In this document: positions 16,903 to 25,697 of the stretch, in pieces
Layout of the letters: the number at the start of each line of letters is the position of its first letter
How positions within the stretch are numbered: the first letter of the stretch is position 1
Assembly (NCBI GenBank): GCA_910584265.1
Contig: CAJTZE010000015.1
Span: 1-62,689 of the forward strand
From: an uncultured Dorea sp.
Lineage (GTDB): Bacteria; Bacillota; Clostridia; Lachnospirales; Lachnospiraceae
Direction: 5' to 3'
Length of the DNA: 62,689 nucleotides
Notes under the pieces: generated by a model
What the model was told of the DNA's origin: nothing
What the model saw: the letters and a program-made list of their open reading frames with translations, nothing else
The model's database searches: none
Program-made: the position numbers and the translations under genes

Positions 16903-19059
16903 TTACTGTATTCCTTTCATGGTAAGTGCGATCCGTTTCTTCTTCATGTCCACGCTCAGCACCTTCACGTCTACAATATCTCCTACACTGACAGCCTCCA
17001 GCGGATGCTTGATGAATCTCTTATCGGTAATTTCTGAAATGTGCACCAAACCGTCCTGATGGACACCGATGTCTACAAACACGCCGAAATCAATGACATT
17101 TCGTACCGTTCCCTTTAGGATCATACCCTCTTTCAGATCCTTCATATCCAGCACATCCGTGCGCAGGATCGGCTTCGGCATCTCATCCCGCGGGTCGCGT
17201 CCCGGCTTCTCCAGCTCCTTCACAATATCACGCAGGGTAATCTCACCGATTCCAAGCTCTTCCGCAAGCTTCTTATAATCACGGATAGTAAGGGACAGCC
17301 CTACAAGCTTTCCTCCCCGGATATCTGCCAAAGCAAAGCCCTGCTTTTTCAAAAGCTTCTCTGCGGCCTCATAGGACTCTGGATGTACACTGGTGCCGTC
17401 CAGCGGATTACTCCCTTCGTTTATCCGCATAAATCCGGCACACTGCTCGAAGGCCTTTGGCCCGAGCTTTGCCACCTTCAAAAGCTCCTTACGGCTCTTA
17501 AAGCTCCCGTTTTCCTCCCGGTAAGCCACGATATTTTTCGCAAGCGTCCCAGAAATGCCGGAAATATAAGAAAGCAACGGTGCCGATGCCGTGTTCAGGT
17601 CCACACCCACTTTATTTACACAATCCTCCACCACGCCGCCAAGGGCCTGGGTCAGCTTCTTCTGATTCATATCGTGCTGGTACTGGCCCACCCCGATAGA
17701 CTTGGGCTCTATCTTAACCAGCTCTGCCAGCGGATCCTGAAGCCTCCTCGCTATGGATACTGCGCTCCTCTGTCCCACATCGAATTTCGGAAATTCCTCC
17801 GCCGCCAGCTTGCTTGCAGAGTAGACCGATGCACCCGCCTCATTGACGATCACATACTGCACCTGTTCCGGAATCTCCTTTAGCAGCTCTACGATCACCT
17901 GCTCGGATTCTCTGGACGCAGTTCCGTTCCCAAGCGAAATCAGCGTAATATTATATTTCTTAATAATTTTCTTTAACAGCTCCTTGGATGCCTTGATCTT
18001 CTGCGGCGTCGTCGGCGCCGTCGGATAAATAATCGTGGTACCAATCACCTTCCCTGTGGGATCCACCACCGCCAGCTTACATCCGGTACGGAATGCCGGA
18101 TCCCAGCCAAGCACTGTCTGTCCCACGATCGGCGGCTGCATGAGAAGCTGCTCTAAGTTCTTTCCAAATACCAGGATTGCTCCGTCCTCTGCCTTCTCCG
18201 TCAGCTCCCCCCGGATCTCACGCTCAATGGCTGGCGCGATCAGACGGCGGTAGCTGTCTTCCGCTGTATCTTTCAAGATCGGCGCGGTATAAGGATTTTT
18301 GCTATGTATCGTTTTCTTTTCCAAGTAGCGTAAGATATCCTCCTCCGGCGCCTCTACCTTCACGGTAAGGAACTTCTCCTTCTCACCCCGGTTCAATGCC
18401 AGCACCCGGTGTCCTGCCAGCTTCGCCACCGGCTCGTCAAAGTCATAATACATCTCATAGACGGATTCTGCCTCCGCATCCTTCGCCTGTGAGACCACTC
18501 TTCCCTTCTTAACAGTTATATTCCGGATCCAGGTGCGGTAATCTGCCTCGTCGGAAATATTTTCCGCAATAATATCCTTTGCTCCTGCAATGGCATCCTG
18601 GACTGTCTTCACTTCCTTCTCCGGATCCACGTATTCCTCTGCCAGCTCTTCTACCGGAACCTTCGTATTCTGCAGCGTGATCAATGCCGCCAGCGGTTCC
18701 AGCCCCCGCTCCTTAGCAATCATTGCACGGGTTCTTCTCTTCGGCCGGTAGGGCCGGTACAGATCATCCACTGCAACCTGCGTCTCTGCCGCCTGAATCT
18801 GTGCCCTAAGCTCTGCAGTAAGCTTACCCTGCTCTTCAATACTCGAAAGCACCTGCTCTTTTTTCTCCTCCAGATTACGCAGATAGGCAAGCCTCTCATC
18901 CAGCTTTCTAAGCTGCTCATCATCCAGCGTCCCATGCTTTTCCTTGCGGTACCGTGCAATAAACGGAATCGTATTCCCTTCATCGATCAGCTGGACTGCG
19001 GCATCCACCTGCCACCTCTTTACGCCGAGTTCCTCCGTAATCTTCTGGTTAATATCCAT
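16903..19059 (-). CDS. tex: Tex family transcription accessory protein
   Basis: A 718-residue protein, the usual length for Firmicute Tex. It has the N-terminal Tex helical region, a central YqgF-like RNase H fold (LGWDPAFRTGCKLAVVD), helix-hairpin-helix units around LLSYISGISGTLAKNI, and a C-terminal S1 RNA-binding domain (GTVRNVIDFGVFVDIG). The start at 19059 is chosen because GAGAGG lies at good spacing; another ATG is at 19077. It binds RNA and influences transcription and RNA decay in other bacteria. Confidence 0.93.
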   Translation of the reverse strand: MDINQKITEELGVKRWQVDAAVQLIDEGNTIPFIARYRKEKHGTLDDEQLRKLDERLAYLRNLEEKKEQVLSSIEEQGKLTAELRAQIQAAETQVAVDDLYRPYRPKRRTRAMIAKERGLEPLAALITLQNTKVPVEELAEEYVDPEKEVKTVQDAIAGAKDIIAENISDEADYRTWIRNITVKKGRVVSQAKDAEAESVYEMYYDFDEPVAKLAGHRVLALNRGEKEKFLTVKVEAPEEDILRYLEKKTIHSKNPYTAPILKDTAEDSYRRLIAPAIEREIRGELTEKAEDGAILVFGKNLEQLLMQPPIVGQTVLGWDPAFRTGCKLAVVDPTGKVIGTTIIYPTAPTTPQKIKASKELLKKIIKKYNITLISLGNGTASRESEQVIVELLKEIPEQVQYVIVNEAGASVYSASKLAAEEFPKFDVGQRSAVSIARRLQDPLAELVKIEPKSIGVGQYQHDMNQKKLTQALGGVVEDCVNKVGVDLNTASAPLLSYISGISGTLAKNIVAYREENGSFKSRKELLKVAKLGPKAFEQCAGFMRINEGSNPLDGTSVHPESYEAAEKLLKKQGFALADIRGGKLVGLSLTIRDYKKLAEELGIGEITLRDIVKELEKPGRDPRDEMPKPILRTDVLDMKDLKEGMILKGTVRNVIDFGVFVDIGVHQDGLVHISEITDKRFIKHPLEAVSVGDIVDVKVLSVDMKKKRIALTMKGIQ

Positions 19060-19170
19060 GTAAAAATTCCTCTCCATTTCTAAACTTTCTTTCTACTGTG
19101 TTAGCATATCACGAACATTTTTCATATTCAAGCAGTATTACCATCGATTAACCGAGTCTGCTCTGTTTCG

Positions 19171-19199
19171 TTGAATCCTTCAAGAAATTATGGTATACT
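19171..19199 (+). promoter_or_regulatory. Promoter of the TetR-family gene
   Basis: TTGAAT (19171-19176), a 17-bp spacer and TATACT (19194-19199), 31 bp before the chosen start codon. Confidence 0.7.
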
Positions 19200-19230
19200 G
19201 AAAACAGGCAAAAAAACAAAGGAGACCGGA

Positions 19231-19839
19231 ATGATCATGCCAGATATACAAGAATTATCCAAACAGCAGTTAAAATCAAAAGAAACAAAAGGCCGTATTT
19301 TCCGCGCGGCAAAGACCATTCTCCAACAGAAGGGATACGAAGCCCTGTCCATCAAAAATATCTGTGAAGAAGCAGGCGTATCCAACGGAAGCTTCTATCA
19401 CCACTTTAAGACAAAAGATGATCTGTTGTCTTACTATATTGAAGAACAGCCGGGAATCAATCCTGACCTTCTCGACCTGCCCTCCAATGCAGAGGAGGCC
19501 AAGATCACCATCATCCATGTATATTTGAACTATGTCCATTACTGCCGGGAGCTTGGGTTGGAATTTATCTCTAATTATTATACCCCCAAGAACCAATCCC
19601 TGAATCCGGATATCTGGGCAGAGCGCCCATATCCAATTGTAACAGTAAACAACTATCTGCAGAAAGTCCTTGATGCCGGCATCATAACATTAAAGCATCC
19701 TCTGGAAGATGTGAGCACCGACATCCGTATGATCGTAATTGGAAATGTATTTGAATGGAGCCTGAAGAACGGAAAGGCAGATTTTGAAAAAAACATGCGC
19801 CGTTCCCTGGAATGCTATCTGGACGGCGCAATAAAATAA
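19231..19839 (+). CDS. TetR/AcrR-family regulator
   Basis: A 202-residue regulator with an N-terminal helix-turn-helix (IKNICEEAGVSNGSFYHHFKTKDDLL). The start at 19231 has AAAGGAG upstream and lies just after a good promoter, whereas an earlier in-frame codon overlaps that promoter. The ligand domain is not recognisable. Neighbouring genes on both sides are on the other strand, so the target is unclear; it might be the minus-strand promoter at 19934-19963. Confidence 0.85.
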   Translation: MIMPDIQELSKQQLKSKETKGRIFRAAKTILQQKGYEALSIKNICEEAGVSNGSFYHHFKTKDDLLSYYIEEQPGINPDLLDLPSNAEEAKITIIHVYLNYVHYCRELGLEFISNYYTPKNQSLNPDIWAERPYPIVTVNNYLQKVLDAGIITLKHPLEDVSTDIRMIVIGNVFEWSLKNGKADFEKNMRRSLECYLDGAIK

Positions 19840-19848
19840 ACAAAAAAT

Positions 19849-19927
19849 AAAAAAGCCCTTCAAGCAGGCGGTCTCGAAAGGTTTTTTATTAGGGAATCGG
19901 CTTATTCAGCCATGTCAATCATTTGAT
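19849..19927 (-). ncRNA. Candidate small RNA downstream of the TetR gene
   Basis: A minus-strand promoter at 19934-19963 would produce a transcript of about 80 nt ending at the hairpin 19856-19881 and its T run. It contains one extra small stem (GGCT/AGCC) and no substantial open frame, only a six-codon one. Expression is not shown, and the hairpin alone also serves as the tetR terminator. Confidence 0.3.
19856..19881. terminator. Bidirectional terminator
   Basis: A 9-bp stem with two G-T wobbles (in the minus-strand transcript) and an 8-nt loop. T runs follow on both strands (TTTTTT on the plus, CTTTTTT on the minus). It ends the TetR transcript. Confidence 0.7.
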
Positions 19928-19933
19928 AAATCT

Positions 19934-19963
19934 ATTATACCGCTCATTTATCGAAATATCCAA
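19934..19963 (-). promoter_or_regulatory. Orphan minus-strand promoter within an inverted repeat
   Basis: TTGGAT (19958-19963), 18-bp spacer and TATAAT (19934-19939). The -10 box lies between the arms of an inverted repeat GATAAAT/ATTTATC (19925-19952), which could be an operator. Confidence 0.4.
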
Positions 19964-19980
19964 TTGGTTATTTTGATATA

Positions 19981-20017
19981 AAAGCCCACTTATAGACCTT
20001 CTCTATAAGCGGGCTTT
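19981..20017 (-). terminator. Terminator of the sugar-sensing operon
   Basis: A 16-bp near-perfect stem with a 5-nt loop, followed on the minus strand by TTTTATAT. It lies 8 bp past the stop of the canonical MglB-like gene. Confidence 0.9.
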
Positions 20018-20025
20018 CCAGCGTC

Positions 20026-21060
20026 TTACCGCTTAATAAAATCATCTACCGTACTCTTTGTCACCTTCGCATAGGGAAGATAAATATATCTTTCATCCTG
20101 AAAATCAATATCCTCCAATCCTTTTCCGGATACAAGCGCAACAGCCAATTCCGCCATCGCCTCTGCCTGTCCTTCCTTGTCATTGTATACAGTTCCGGCA
20201 AGCCTGGAATCCCTGACTGCCTCAAGCCCCACATCCGTCCCGTCAATCCCCAGAAATACCGGCAGGGCTGACTCGGTATAATTTAACTTCTCATAGGCGT
20301 CTATAGCGCCGAGCGCCATATCATCATTATTCGCCAGAACAAGCTCAATTTTGCTCCGGTGCTGGCTGATCATCTGCAGCATCTGGTTCTGGGCCTGCGC
20401 ACGGTTCCAATTAGCAATCCCGTTGCTTAATTTTTCAATTTCAATATCATTATTTTTCAGTGTTTCTACCACATTTTCTGACCGGATAATTGCATCCTGA
20501 TGCCCGGCTTCCCCTTCCAGGATCACATATTGGATCTTCCCGTCCCTGTTGCGGTCTACAAACGGATCTGACTGTATCAGCTCCACAGCCAGCTCTCCCT
20601 GCATAATACCGGACTGGTCTGCAAAAGCTCCGACATAATATAATCTTTCCCACTGCATCATATCCTCAGCAACCGGCTCCCGGTTAAAGAAGATGATCGG
20701 CACGTCATTTTCCCTGGCAAGATCAATGATTTCCGACGGATCCGCCCGGTCTACCAGATTCACGCAGAGCACATTGCAGCCCGCATCAATCAGTTCCTTC
20801 ACCTGATCATCCTGCGTCCGCTGGGAGCCGGCCGCCTCCCGGATCAGTATGGATGTCTCAAGGCATTCCTCTCCATACTCCTGAAGCCTCTCCTTCAGAC
20901 AGGCAATCAGCTGGTTCAAAAAGGTATCGCTTTGATTATAATAGGCCACTCCCACATAGACCTTATCCGTCTCATACGGCCTCGACCTGCCGCAGGCGCA
21001 GAACAGCTGTATGCCCATGCAAAAAACAATTCCTGCCGCCAGTATTTTCTTCGTCCTCAT
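20026..21060 (-). CDS. MglB-like galactose/glucose-binding lipoprotein (canonical order)
   Basis: A 344-residue lipoprotein. A signal peptide ends in an FCAC-like lipobox near residue 23. It then follows normal MglB order: a YYNQSDTF sugar loop, NLVDRA, FFNREP, a DRNRDGKIQY calcium loop, GHQDAIIR, a W in ANWNRAQ, NNDDMALG, and LGIDGTD. All sugar-contact residues known from the E. coli protein have counterparts. It is the last gene behind the histidine kinase and a second binding-type protein rather than next to the transporter genes, so it may present sugar to the sensor, or serve the transporter, or both. Confidence 0.88.
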   Translation of the reverse strand: MRTKKILAAGIVFCMGIQLFCACGRSRPYETDKVYVGVAYYNQSDTFLNQLIACLKERLQEYGEECLETSILIREAAGSQRTQDDQVKELIDAGCNVLCVNLVDRADPSEIIDLARENDVPIIFFNREPVAEDMMQWERLYYVGAFADQSGIMQGELAVELIQSDPFVDRNRDGKIQYVILEGEAGHQDAIIRSENVVETLKNNDIEIEKLSNGIANWNRAQAQNQMLQMISQHRSKIELVLANNDDMALGAIDAYEKLNYTESALPVFLGIDGTDVGLEAVRDSRLAGTVYNDKEGQAEAMAELAVALVSGKGLEDIDFQDERYIYLPYAKVTKSTVDDFIKR

Positions 21061-21107
21061 AGTATCCCCGCTCTCACTTTACTACACAATATCTCTCTAA
21101 AAACCGT

Positions 21108-22082
21108 CTACTGACTCATTGTAAAAAGAATTTCCTGATTTTCTTTTAAAAATAATGTATCTCTACGCATAACTGTAAAAGAAACCGTCCGGCTCTGCGG
21201 TCTCCTAAATATATGCCCAAGGCTTTCTGCTGTCTCAGTCAGGCTCCGATATCCCATAGTAAAGTCATCTGGTACAACCAGACACCTGACAAAGCCTGTA
21301 TCCAGACAGTACACAGCCTCCATAGAATTTCCAATCCCGTATACCAGCGCCCCGTGCAGATTATTGGCTGAGGCTGTTTTTCCGGCCAGCACCAGGCTGT
21401 CATCATCCAGAGCAATCACAAAGTCCGCCTTTGCCTTTATTTCCAGAATATATTCCTCTTCTTCTGTTGAAAAACCAGAAACCGTCCAGCTTACTTCAGC
21501 GCCATTGTCTTCTAAAATCGAGCATAGCCCCTTTTCCCGTTCAAGCACCGCTATGGAGCCGCCTTGTCCGGAAACAATTCCAACCGTCTTTCCCTTAATC
21601 TTTCCACTATAGTCACGAAGCAGTTCCTCCGCCAGCGCCTTTCCCATAGCATAATTGTCCGGATGCACAGCCGGAATTTTGGATACTGTATAATCTTCGG
21701 ATGCAGGCTGCTCTACAAGCGTGACAGGAACCTTTTTCTCTATCCGATTTAAAAGCTCCTCCATATCTTCCCCCGGAACCGGCTGCAGAATCACTGCATC
21801 CGCTCCATTCTCAATCTCGTATTCAACTGCTTCGTATTCTTCTTCTGCTGACAACATTTCTCCTGTACTGACAACAAACATTTCAACATTCTGATCCTGA
21901 GCCGCCATTCTAAGCCCATATTTGAATGCCGCCCACTGGTTATCATCCGAATCCTGAATGATCACAGATATTTTACTATGCTTTTCTCCGCTCTTTCCCC
22001 TGAGCATAGCAATTGCTGTCATTACAACCAGCACTGCCAAAACCGCCTCTGTCAGAACAAACATTTTCTTACTGCTTATCAT
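21108..22082 (-). CDS. Membrane-anchored periplasmic-binding-type sensor protein
   Basis: A 324-residue protein. Residues 8-27 form an uncleaved-looking membrane anchor without a lipobox cysteine. The rest is a type I periplasmic-binding fold like LacI-type sugar-binding proteins (VIIQDSDDNQWAAFKYGL; GADAVILQPVP; GKTVGIVSGQGGS; FVIALDDDSLVLAGK). It is 12 bp downstream of the kinase gene. The location suggests an extracellular ligand sensor for the two-component system; the ligand is not known. Confidence 0.75.
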   Translation of the reverse strand: MISSKKMFVLTEAVLAVLVVMTAIAMLRGKSGEKHSKISVIIQDSDDNQWAAFKYGLRMAAQDQNVEMFVVSTGEMLSAEEEYEAVEYEIENGADAVILQPVPGEDMEELLNRIEKKVPVTLVEQPASEDYTVSKIPAVHPDNYAMGKALAEELLRDYSGKIKGKTVGIVSGQGGSIAVLEREKGLCSILEDNGAEVSWTVSGFSTEEEEYILEIKAKADFVIALDDDSLVLAGKTASANNLHGALVYGIGNSMEAVYCLDTGFVRCLVVPDDFTMGYRSLTETAESLGHIFRRPQSRTVSFTVMRRDTLFLKENQEILFTMSQ

Positions 22083-22094
22083 CTTTCACTTCCC

Positions 22095-23972
22095 TTATAT
22101 TTTCCCGCCTGATATCTCATCACCCGGCAGCTTCTCTCCGCCAAAAGGATGCCCTGCCTCGAGCTTTTTCCTGTTTTCTTCTGTATAGGGAACCGCCGGA
22201 ATGCAGATCGATACCGTTGTCCCCTCGTCCGGCTCGCTTTCTACCGTAATACCGTACTCCTTTCCAAAAAGAAGCTGAATCCGGTTATTGACATTCACAA
22301 GGCCGACTCCGGAACCATGCTTGCGGGCACGGCCGCTGTCTGTCAGCAGAAAACGGACCTCCTCTTTCGACATGCCGATTCCATTATCTGTCACAGAAAG
22401 AATAAGGTTCCCATCCTTTTCTCTTCCGGTCACCTTAATCTCACCGCCGTCATCCTCATCCATGCCGCCGACACCGTAGTTGATCGCGTTTTCCAGAATT
22501 GGCTGCAGAACTAATTTGACAGTGCAGCAGGAGCAGACCGCAGGCTCCACGTCCTGTATAAAAGAAAAAGAATTCCTATAGCGGATTTTCTGTATGTTCA
22601 TATAGCTCTCTGCATGCTGCAGCTCATCTCTCACAGGAATCACCGTCCGGCCCTTGGAAAGGCTGATCCGGAACAGCTTAGCCAGCTGCGAGATCATAAA
22701 CACTGCCTCATCATTTCTCTCACCCTCGATCATCCAGATAATCGAATCCAGTGCATTATATAAAAAGTGCGGATTAATCTGGCTCTGAAGGGCATCCAGC
22801 TCACTCTTCCTGCGTTCCGTCTGCTCCAGGACAATCTTGTGCATCAACGTGTCAATCTGCTCATAGGACCGCTGTATAGAGTCGCCCAAATGCCTGATCT
22901 CCATCGACCCTCCTATATAAATCTCCGGCTGTTCTCCTGCCTCGTATTCCAGAACCGATTCATTCAATTTCAAGATCGGACTGGATATCCTGACAGAAAC
23001 CACCCTGCTTACCACCCCCAGCATCATTGCCATCAAAAGCATCAGCAGCACAATAAAATACCGGATATCAAACATGCCGTGGGTAAATACCGAATAGGGG
23101 ATCACTCCCACCAGCTTCCAGCCTGTGTAGCTGATCGTATTGACAATTACTTTCCGGTGCTCTCCCTCAAAAAATTCGTCATAGATCCCGTCCTTATATG
23201 TCGCCGCCATTTTGCTGTTTTCGCTAAATATGCCGTTATTAATCTGCATCTGCCGTGTATGGTAGATAATCTCTCCGCTGCCATCGCACAGATAGTAATA
23301 CTGGCCGTTATTCTGGACATTGATCTGCTTCATCATCCGAGAAATATTAGAATAATCCATATCTACCAGCAGAACCCCCGACTGGGGAACACCCTTGTCT
23401 GTCAGCTCCACAACACGGCTCAGCGAAATTACCCAGTAATAGCAGAATGCGTCATCAAAGAGGTTCTGGATATGGGGCGTAGAAAAATGCATATTCTCTG
23501 TTTCAGCTACAGCCTGCTCATACCAGCCTTGTCTGGTAACATTCGGATCCTCCTTCTGCAACACGACCGGCTCCGCTCCCATCAGGCTTCCATAATTATT
23601 ATATATGGCAATGCTCCGCAGGCTGTCGGTATTTGCCTCGTAGATCAGTTTCATTCCCCGCTGGATATCATTCTCCTGATCGGAAAAATCATTTTCTTTA
23701 ATTACATTATAATAAACCGCATCCGATATCTGACGCATGTTCACCAGATAATCCTCCATGTTTTCTCCGGTCTGCTCCATCAGCTTCTGCGTACTCACTA
23801 TACTTTCCTGCCTGGATGCGGCCGAAACCCTAAAATACACCACAACTCCCAGAAGCAGCATAATCGTAATGGATATGGAAGAAAACACGAGCATGATCGT
23901 CGACTGCATTCCTCTCGGCTTCAGCCTTTTTACATATTCCAGATACCTCTGCACTAGCTTTTTATTTTTCAC
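22095..23972 (-). CDS. YesM-type sensor histidine kinase
   Basis: A kinase of about 625 residues. Two membrane helices flank an extracellular Cache-like domain, then comes a HAMP linker, a His_kinase domain with QINPHFLYNALDSIIWM, and an HATPase_c domain (ENAINYGVGG, DNGIGM, GSGVGLVNVNNR). The start is set at a GTG (23972) 6 bp after GGGA that overlaps the response-regulator stop. A longer in-frame start at 24044 lacks a binding site. It is expected to phosphorylate the overlapping YesN-type regulator. Confidence 0.9.
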   Translation of the reverse strand: MKNKKLVQRYLEYVKRLKPRGMQSTIMLVFSSISITIMLLLGVVVYFRVSAASRQESIVSTQKLMEQTGENMEDYLVNMRQISDAVYYNVIKENDFSDQENDIQRGMKLIYEANTDSLRSIAIYNNYGSLMGAEPVVLQKEDPNVTRQGWYEQAVAETENMHFSTPHIQNLFDDAFCYYWVISLSRVVELTDKGVPQSGVLLVDMDYSNISRMMKQINVQNNGQYYYLCDGSGEIIYHTRQMQINNGIFSENSKMAATYKDGIYDEFFEGEHRKVIVNTISYTGWKLVGVIPYSVFTHGMFDIRYFIVLLMLLMAMMLGVVSRVVSVRISSPILKLNESVLEYEAGEQPEIYIGGSMEIRHLGDSIQRSYEQIDTLMHKIVLEQTERRKSELDALQSQINPHFLYNALDSIIWMIEGERNDEAVFMISQLAKLFRISLSKGRTVIPVRDELQHAESYMNIQKIRYRNSFSFIQDVEPAVCSCCTVKLVLQPILENAINYGVGGMDEDDGGEIKVTGREKDGNLILSVTDNGIGMSKEEVRFLLTDSGRARKHGSGVGLVNVNNRIQLLFGKEYGITVESEPDEGTTVSICIPAVPYTEENRKKLEAGHPFGGEKLPGDEISGGKI

Positions 23973-25584
23973 CACTGTTCCCGCTTTCTTTATGCTCTGT
24001 TCTGTATCTGGAAGGAGATACTCCGAACCGCCGTTTGAATACATAGCTAAAATAATTAGGATCTGTATAGCCTACCTGCCTTGCAATGATATAGCTTTTA
24101 TCGTTCGTCTCGATCAACAGGCGGGAAGCCTGATCCATGCGGTAGTCCGTCAGATATCCGATAAAGGAATTTCCTGTTTTCTTTTTAAACACTGTCGAAA
24201 AATAAGAATTGGATACACCCAGGACCCGGCAGACACCGTCCAGCGAAAGCTCCTCATCCCTGTAATTATTATGTACATATTCCTTTGCCCTGGCTACAAA
24301 GGACTTCGTAGAGCGGTTCCGAGCGTCAAACAGCTCTTTCCGCAAGAAAAGGCTGATCTCCACAAGCCATTTCTGCAGTGCCCCGGCATCCATATCCAGA
24401 AGCCGTGCATACAGCACCTTCATATTCTCCGGAAAAGCTTCCGCAGTAATCTCATGATTTACCGCAAACCGGTATAACGCACTGATCATCTCCATAACAT
24501 CCACATGATACAGCTGCAGCGTCCTTTCCTGAAAGGATGCCTGGTTTAGATACCGTTTCACAGCTTCTATAATATCTTCCTCAGACCCCAGACGGATCAT
24601 CTTAAACAGGTTTGACAGATGAGTATCATCTCCCGAACCAGGCTTACTTACCTCCTGCGGGACATTCTCTATCATATTGATCGCCCTGGAAGCGCCGTAG
24701 AGAACCCGGTAAGACACGGCAGTTCTTGCGCTTTTATAAGACTGCGACAAATCGTGGATATTTTCACAGACCTGACCGATTCCCACAGTAACGACAGCGC
24801 CAATAATATGAAACGCATATTTACAGAACCGGTCGCAGTCATCCGTTAATTCTGTTATCTCACTTTTACATTTCAGCTGTGCGATAAGTACCGTATTCTC
24901 AAGATACGGAAAAGCCTCTGCCTGCCATTTTTCTCCAAGATGCTCCTCCGCCTGTTTCTGGACAGAGGTTGTAAGCAACAGCGGATTCATGCCTTCCGGC
25001 ACCTGGCTGACCGACGTATGGACAACAAGGCAGCAATACCGCGGTCCTTGAAATGACAGTCGGTAATCCGCAAGATATCTGGGAAGCTCCTCCTCGCGGA
25101 TCCTCCCCTCCATCAGCATGGTGTAGAAATTCGCCTGTAAAAGCGGCAGCGACTCCATATAGTATTTTTGAAGTATCTCCACATTCCGCTTCTCGCTGAT
25201 CTCCTGATCCAGCTTCACCTTCAGCTGCCGGAACACATTGGTCAGCTCCACAGAATTCACAGGCTTTAGTATGTATTCCTCCACCTCCAGATGAACCGCC
25301 TCTCTGGCATATTCAAACTCATCGAATCCTGTAAAAATCAATATCTTCGTCGCCGGAAATTCCGTCTTAATGCGGTCCGCCAGTTGCAGGCCGTTCATGT
25401 ACGGCATCTTGATATCCGTCATAACAACATCCGGCTGATATTCCTCCACCATCTCAAAGGCCTTCACTCCATTACAGGCATATCCGGCCACAGAGAATCC
25501 AAGCTCCTCCCAGTTCAGTTTTTTCATGATGGCCTGTATCACTTCTTCTTCATCATCCACCAAAAGCACGGTATACTTGTCCAT
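23962..25584 (-). CDS. YesN-type response regulator with AraC DNA-binding domain
   Basis: A 540-residue regulator. The receiver domain has LLVDDEEEV at the start and the phospho-acceptor Asp in VVMTDIKMP, with a Lys in ILKPV. A long central region links it to a C-terminal AraC pair of helix-turn-helices (SLDGVCRVLGVSNSYFSTVF and QVGYTDPNYFSYVFKRRFG). The start at 25584 has GGAG upstream. It probably activates the adjacent mgl genes. Confidence 0.92.
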   Translation of the reverse strand: MDKYTVLLVDDEEEVIQAIMKKLNWEELGFSVAGYACNGVKAFEMVEEYQPDVVMTDIKMPYMNGLQLADRIKTEFPATKILIFTGFDEFEYAREAVHLEVEEYILKPVNSVELTNVFRQLKVKLDQEISEKRNVEILQKYYMESLPLLQANFYTMLMEGRIREEELPRYLADYRLSFQGPRYCCLVVHTSVSQVPEGMNPLLLTTSVQKQAEEHLGEKWQAEAFPYLENTVLIAQLKCKSEITELTDDCDRFCKYAFHIIGAVVTVGIGQVCENIHDLSQSYKSARTAVSYRVLYGASRAINMIENVPQEVSKPGSGDDTHLSNLFKMIRLGSEEDIIEAVKRYLNQASFQERTLQLYHVDVMEMISALYRFAVNHEITAEAFPENMKVLYARLLDMDAGALQKWLVEISLFLRKELFDARNRSTKSFVARAKEYVHNNYRDEELSLDGVCRVLGVSNSYFSTVFKKKTGNSFIGYLTDYRMDQASRLLIETNDKSYIIARQVGYTDPNYFSYVFKRRFGVSPSRYRTEHKESGNSGEK

Positions 25585-25620
25585 AGCTATTTCTCCATAT
25601 ATCTGCATCTCTTTAATTTT

Positions 25621-25626
25621 ATTATA
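25621..25626 (-). promoter_or_regulatory. Probable -10 box of the YesN/YesM operon
   Basis: A TATAAT on the minus strand 37 bp before the YesN start. No good -35 sequence is found at 16-18 bp, which would fit a promoter needing an activator. Confidence 0.35.
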
Positions 25627-25641
25627 ACAAAGACAATAGAA

Positions 25642-25667
25642 AAGAGCCAGAACAAAGTCTGACTCTT
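25642..25667 (-). terminator. Terminator of the mgl transport operon
   Basis: A 10-bp stem with one wobble and a 6-nt loop, followed by TTCTATT on the minus strand, between the permease stop and the YesN start. Confidence 0.65.
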
Positions 25668-25697
25668 CCCATAAACCCTTTTCACAAACACTCCTCA

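Noticed and set aside
22767..23957. A 396-codon open frame on the plus strand
   Set aside because: Antisense of the YesM kinase gene, with no binding site or recognisable domain.
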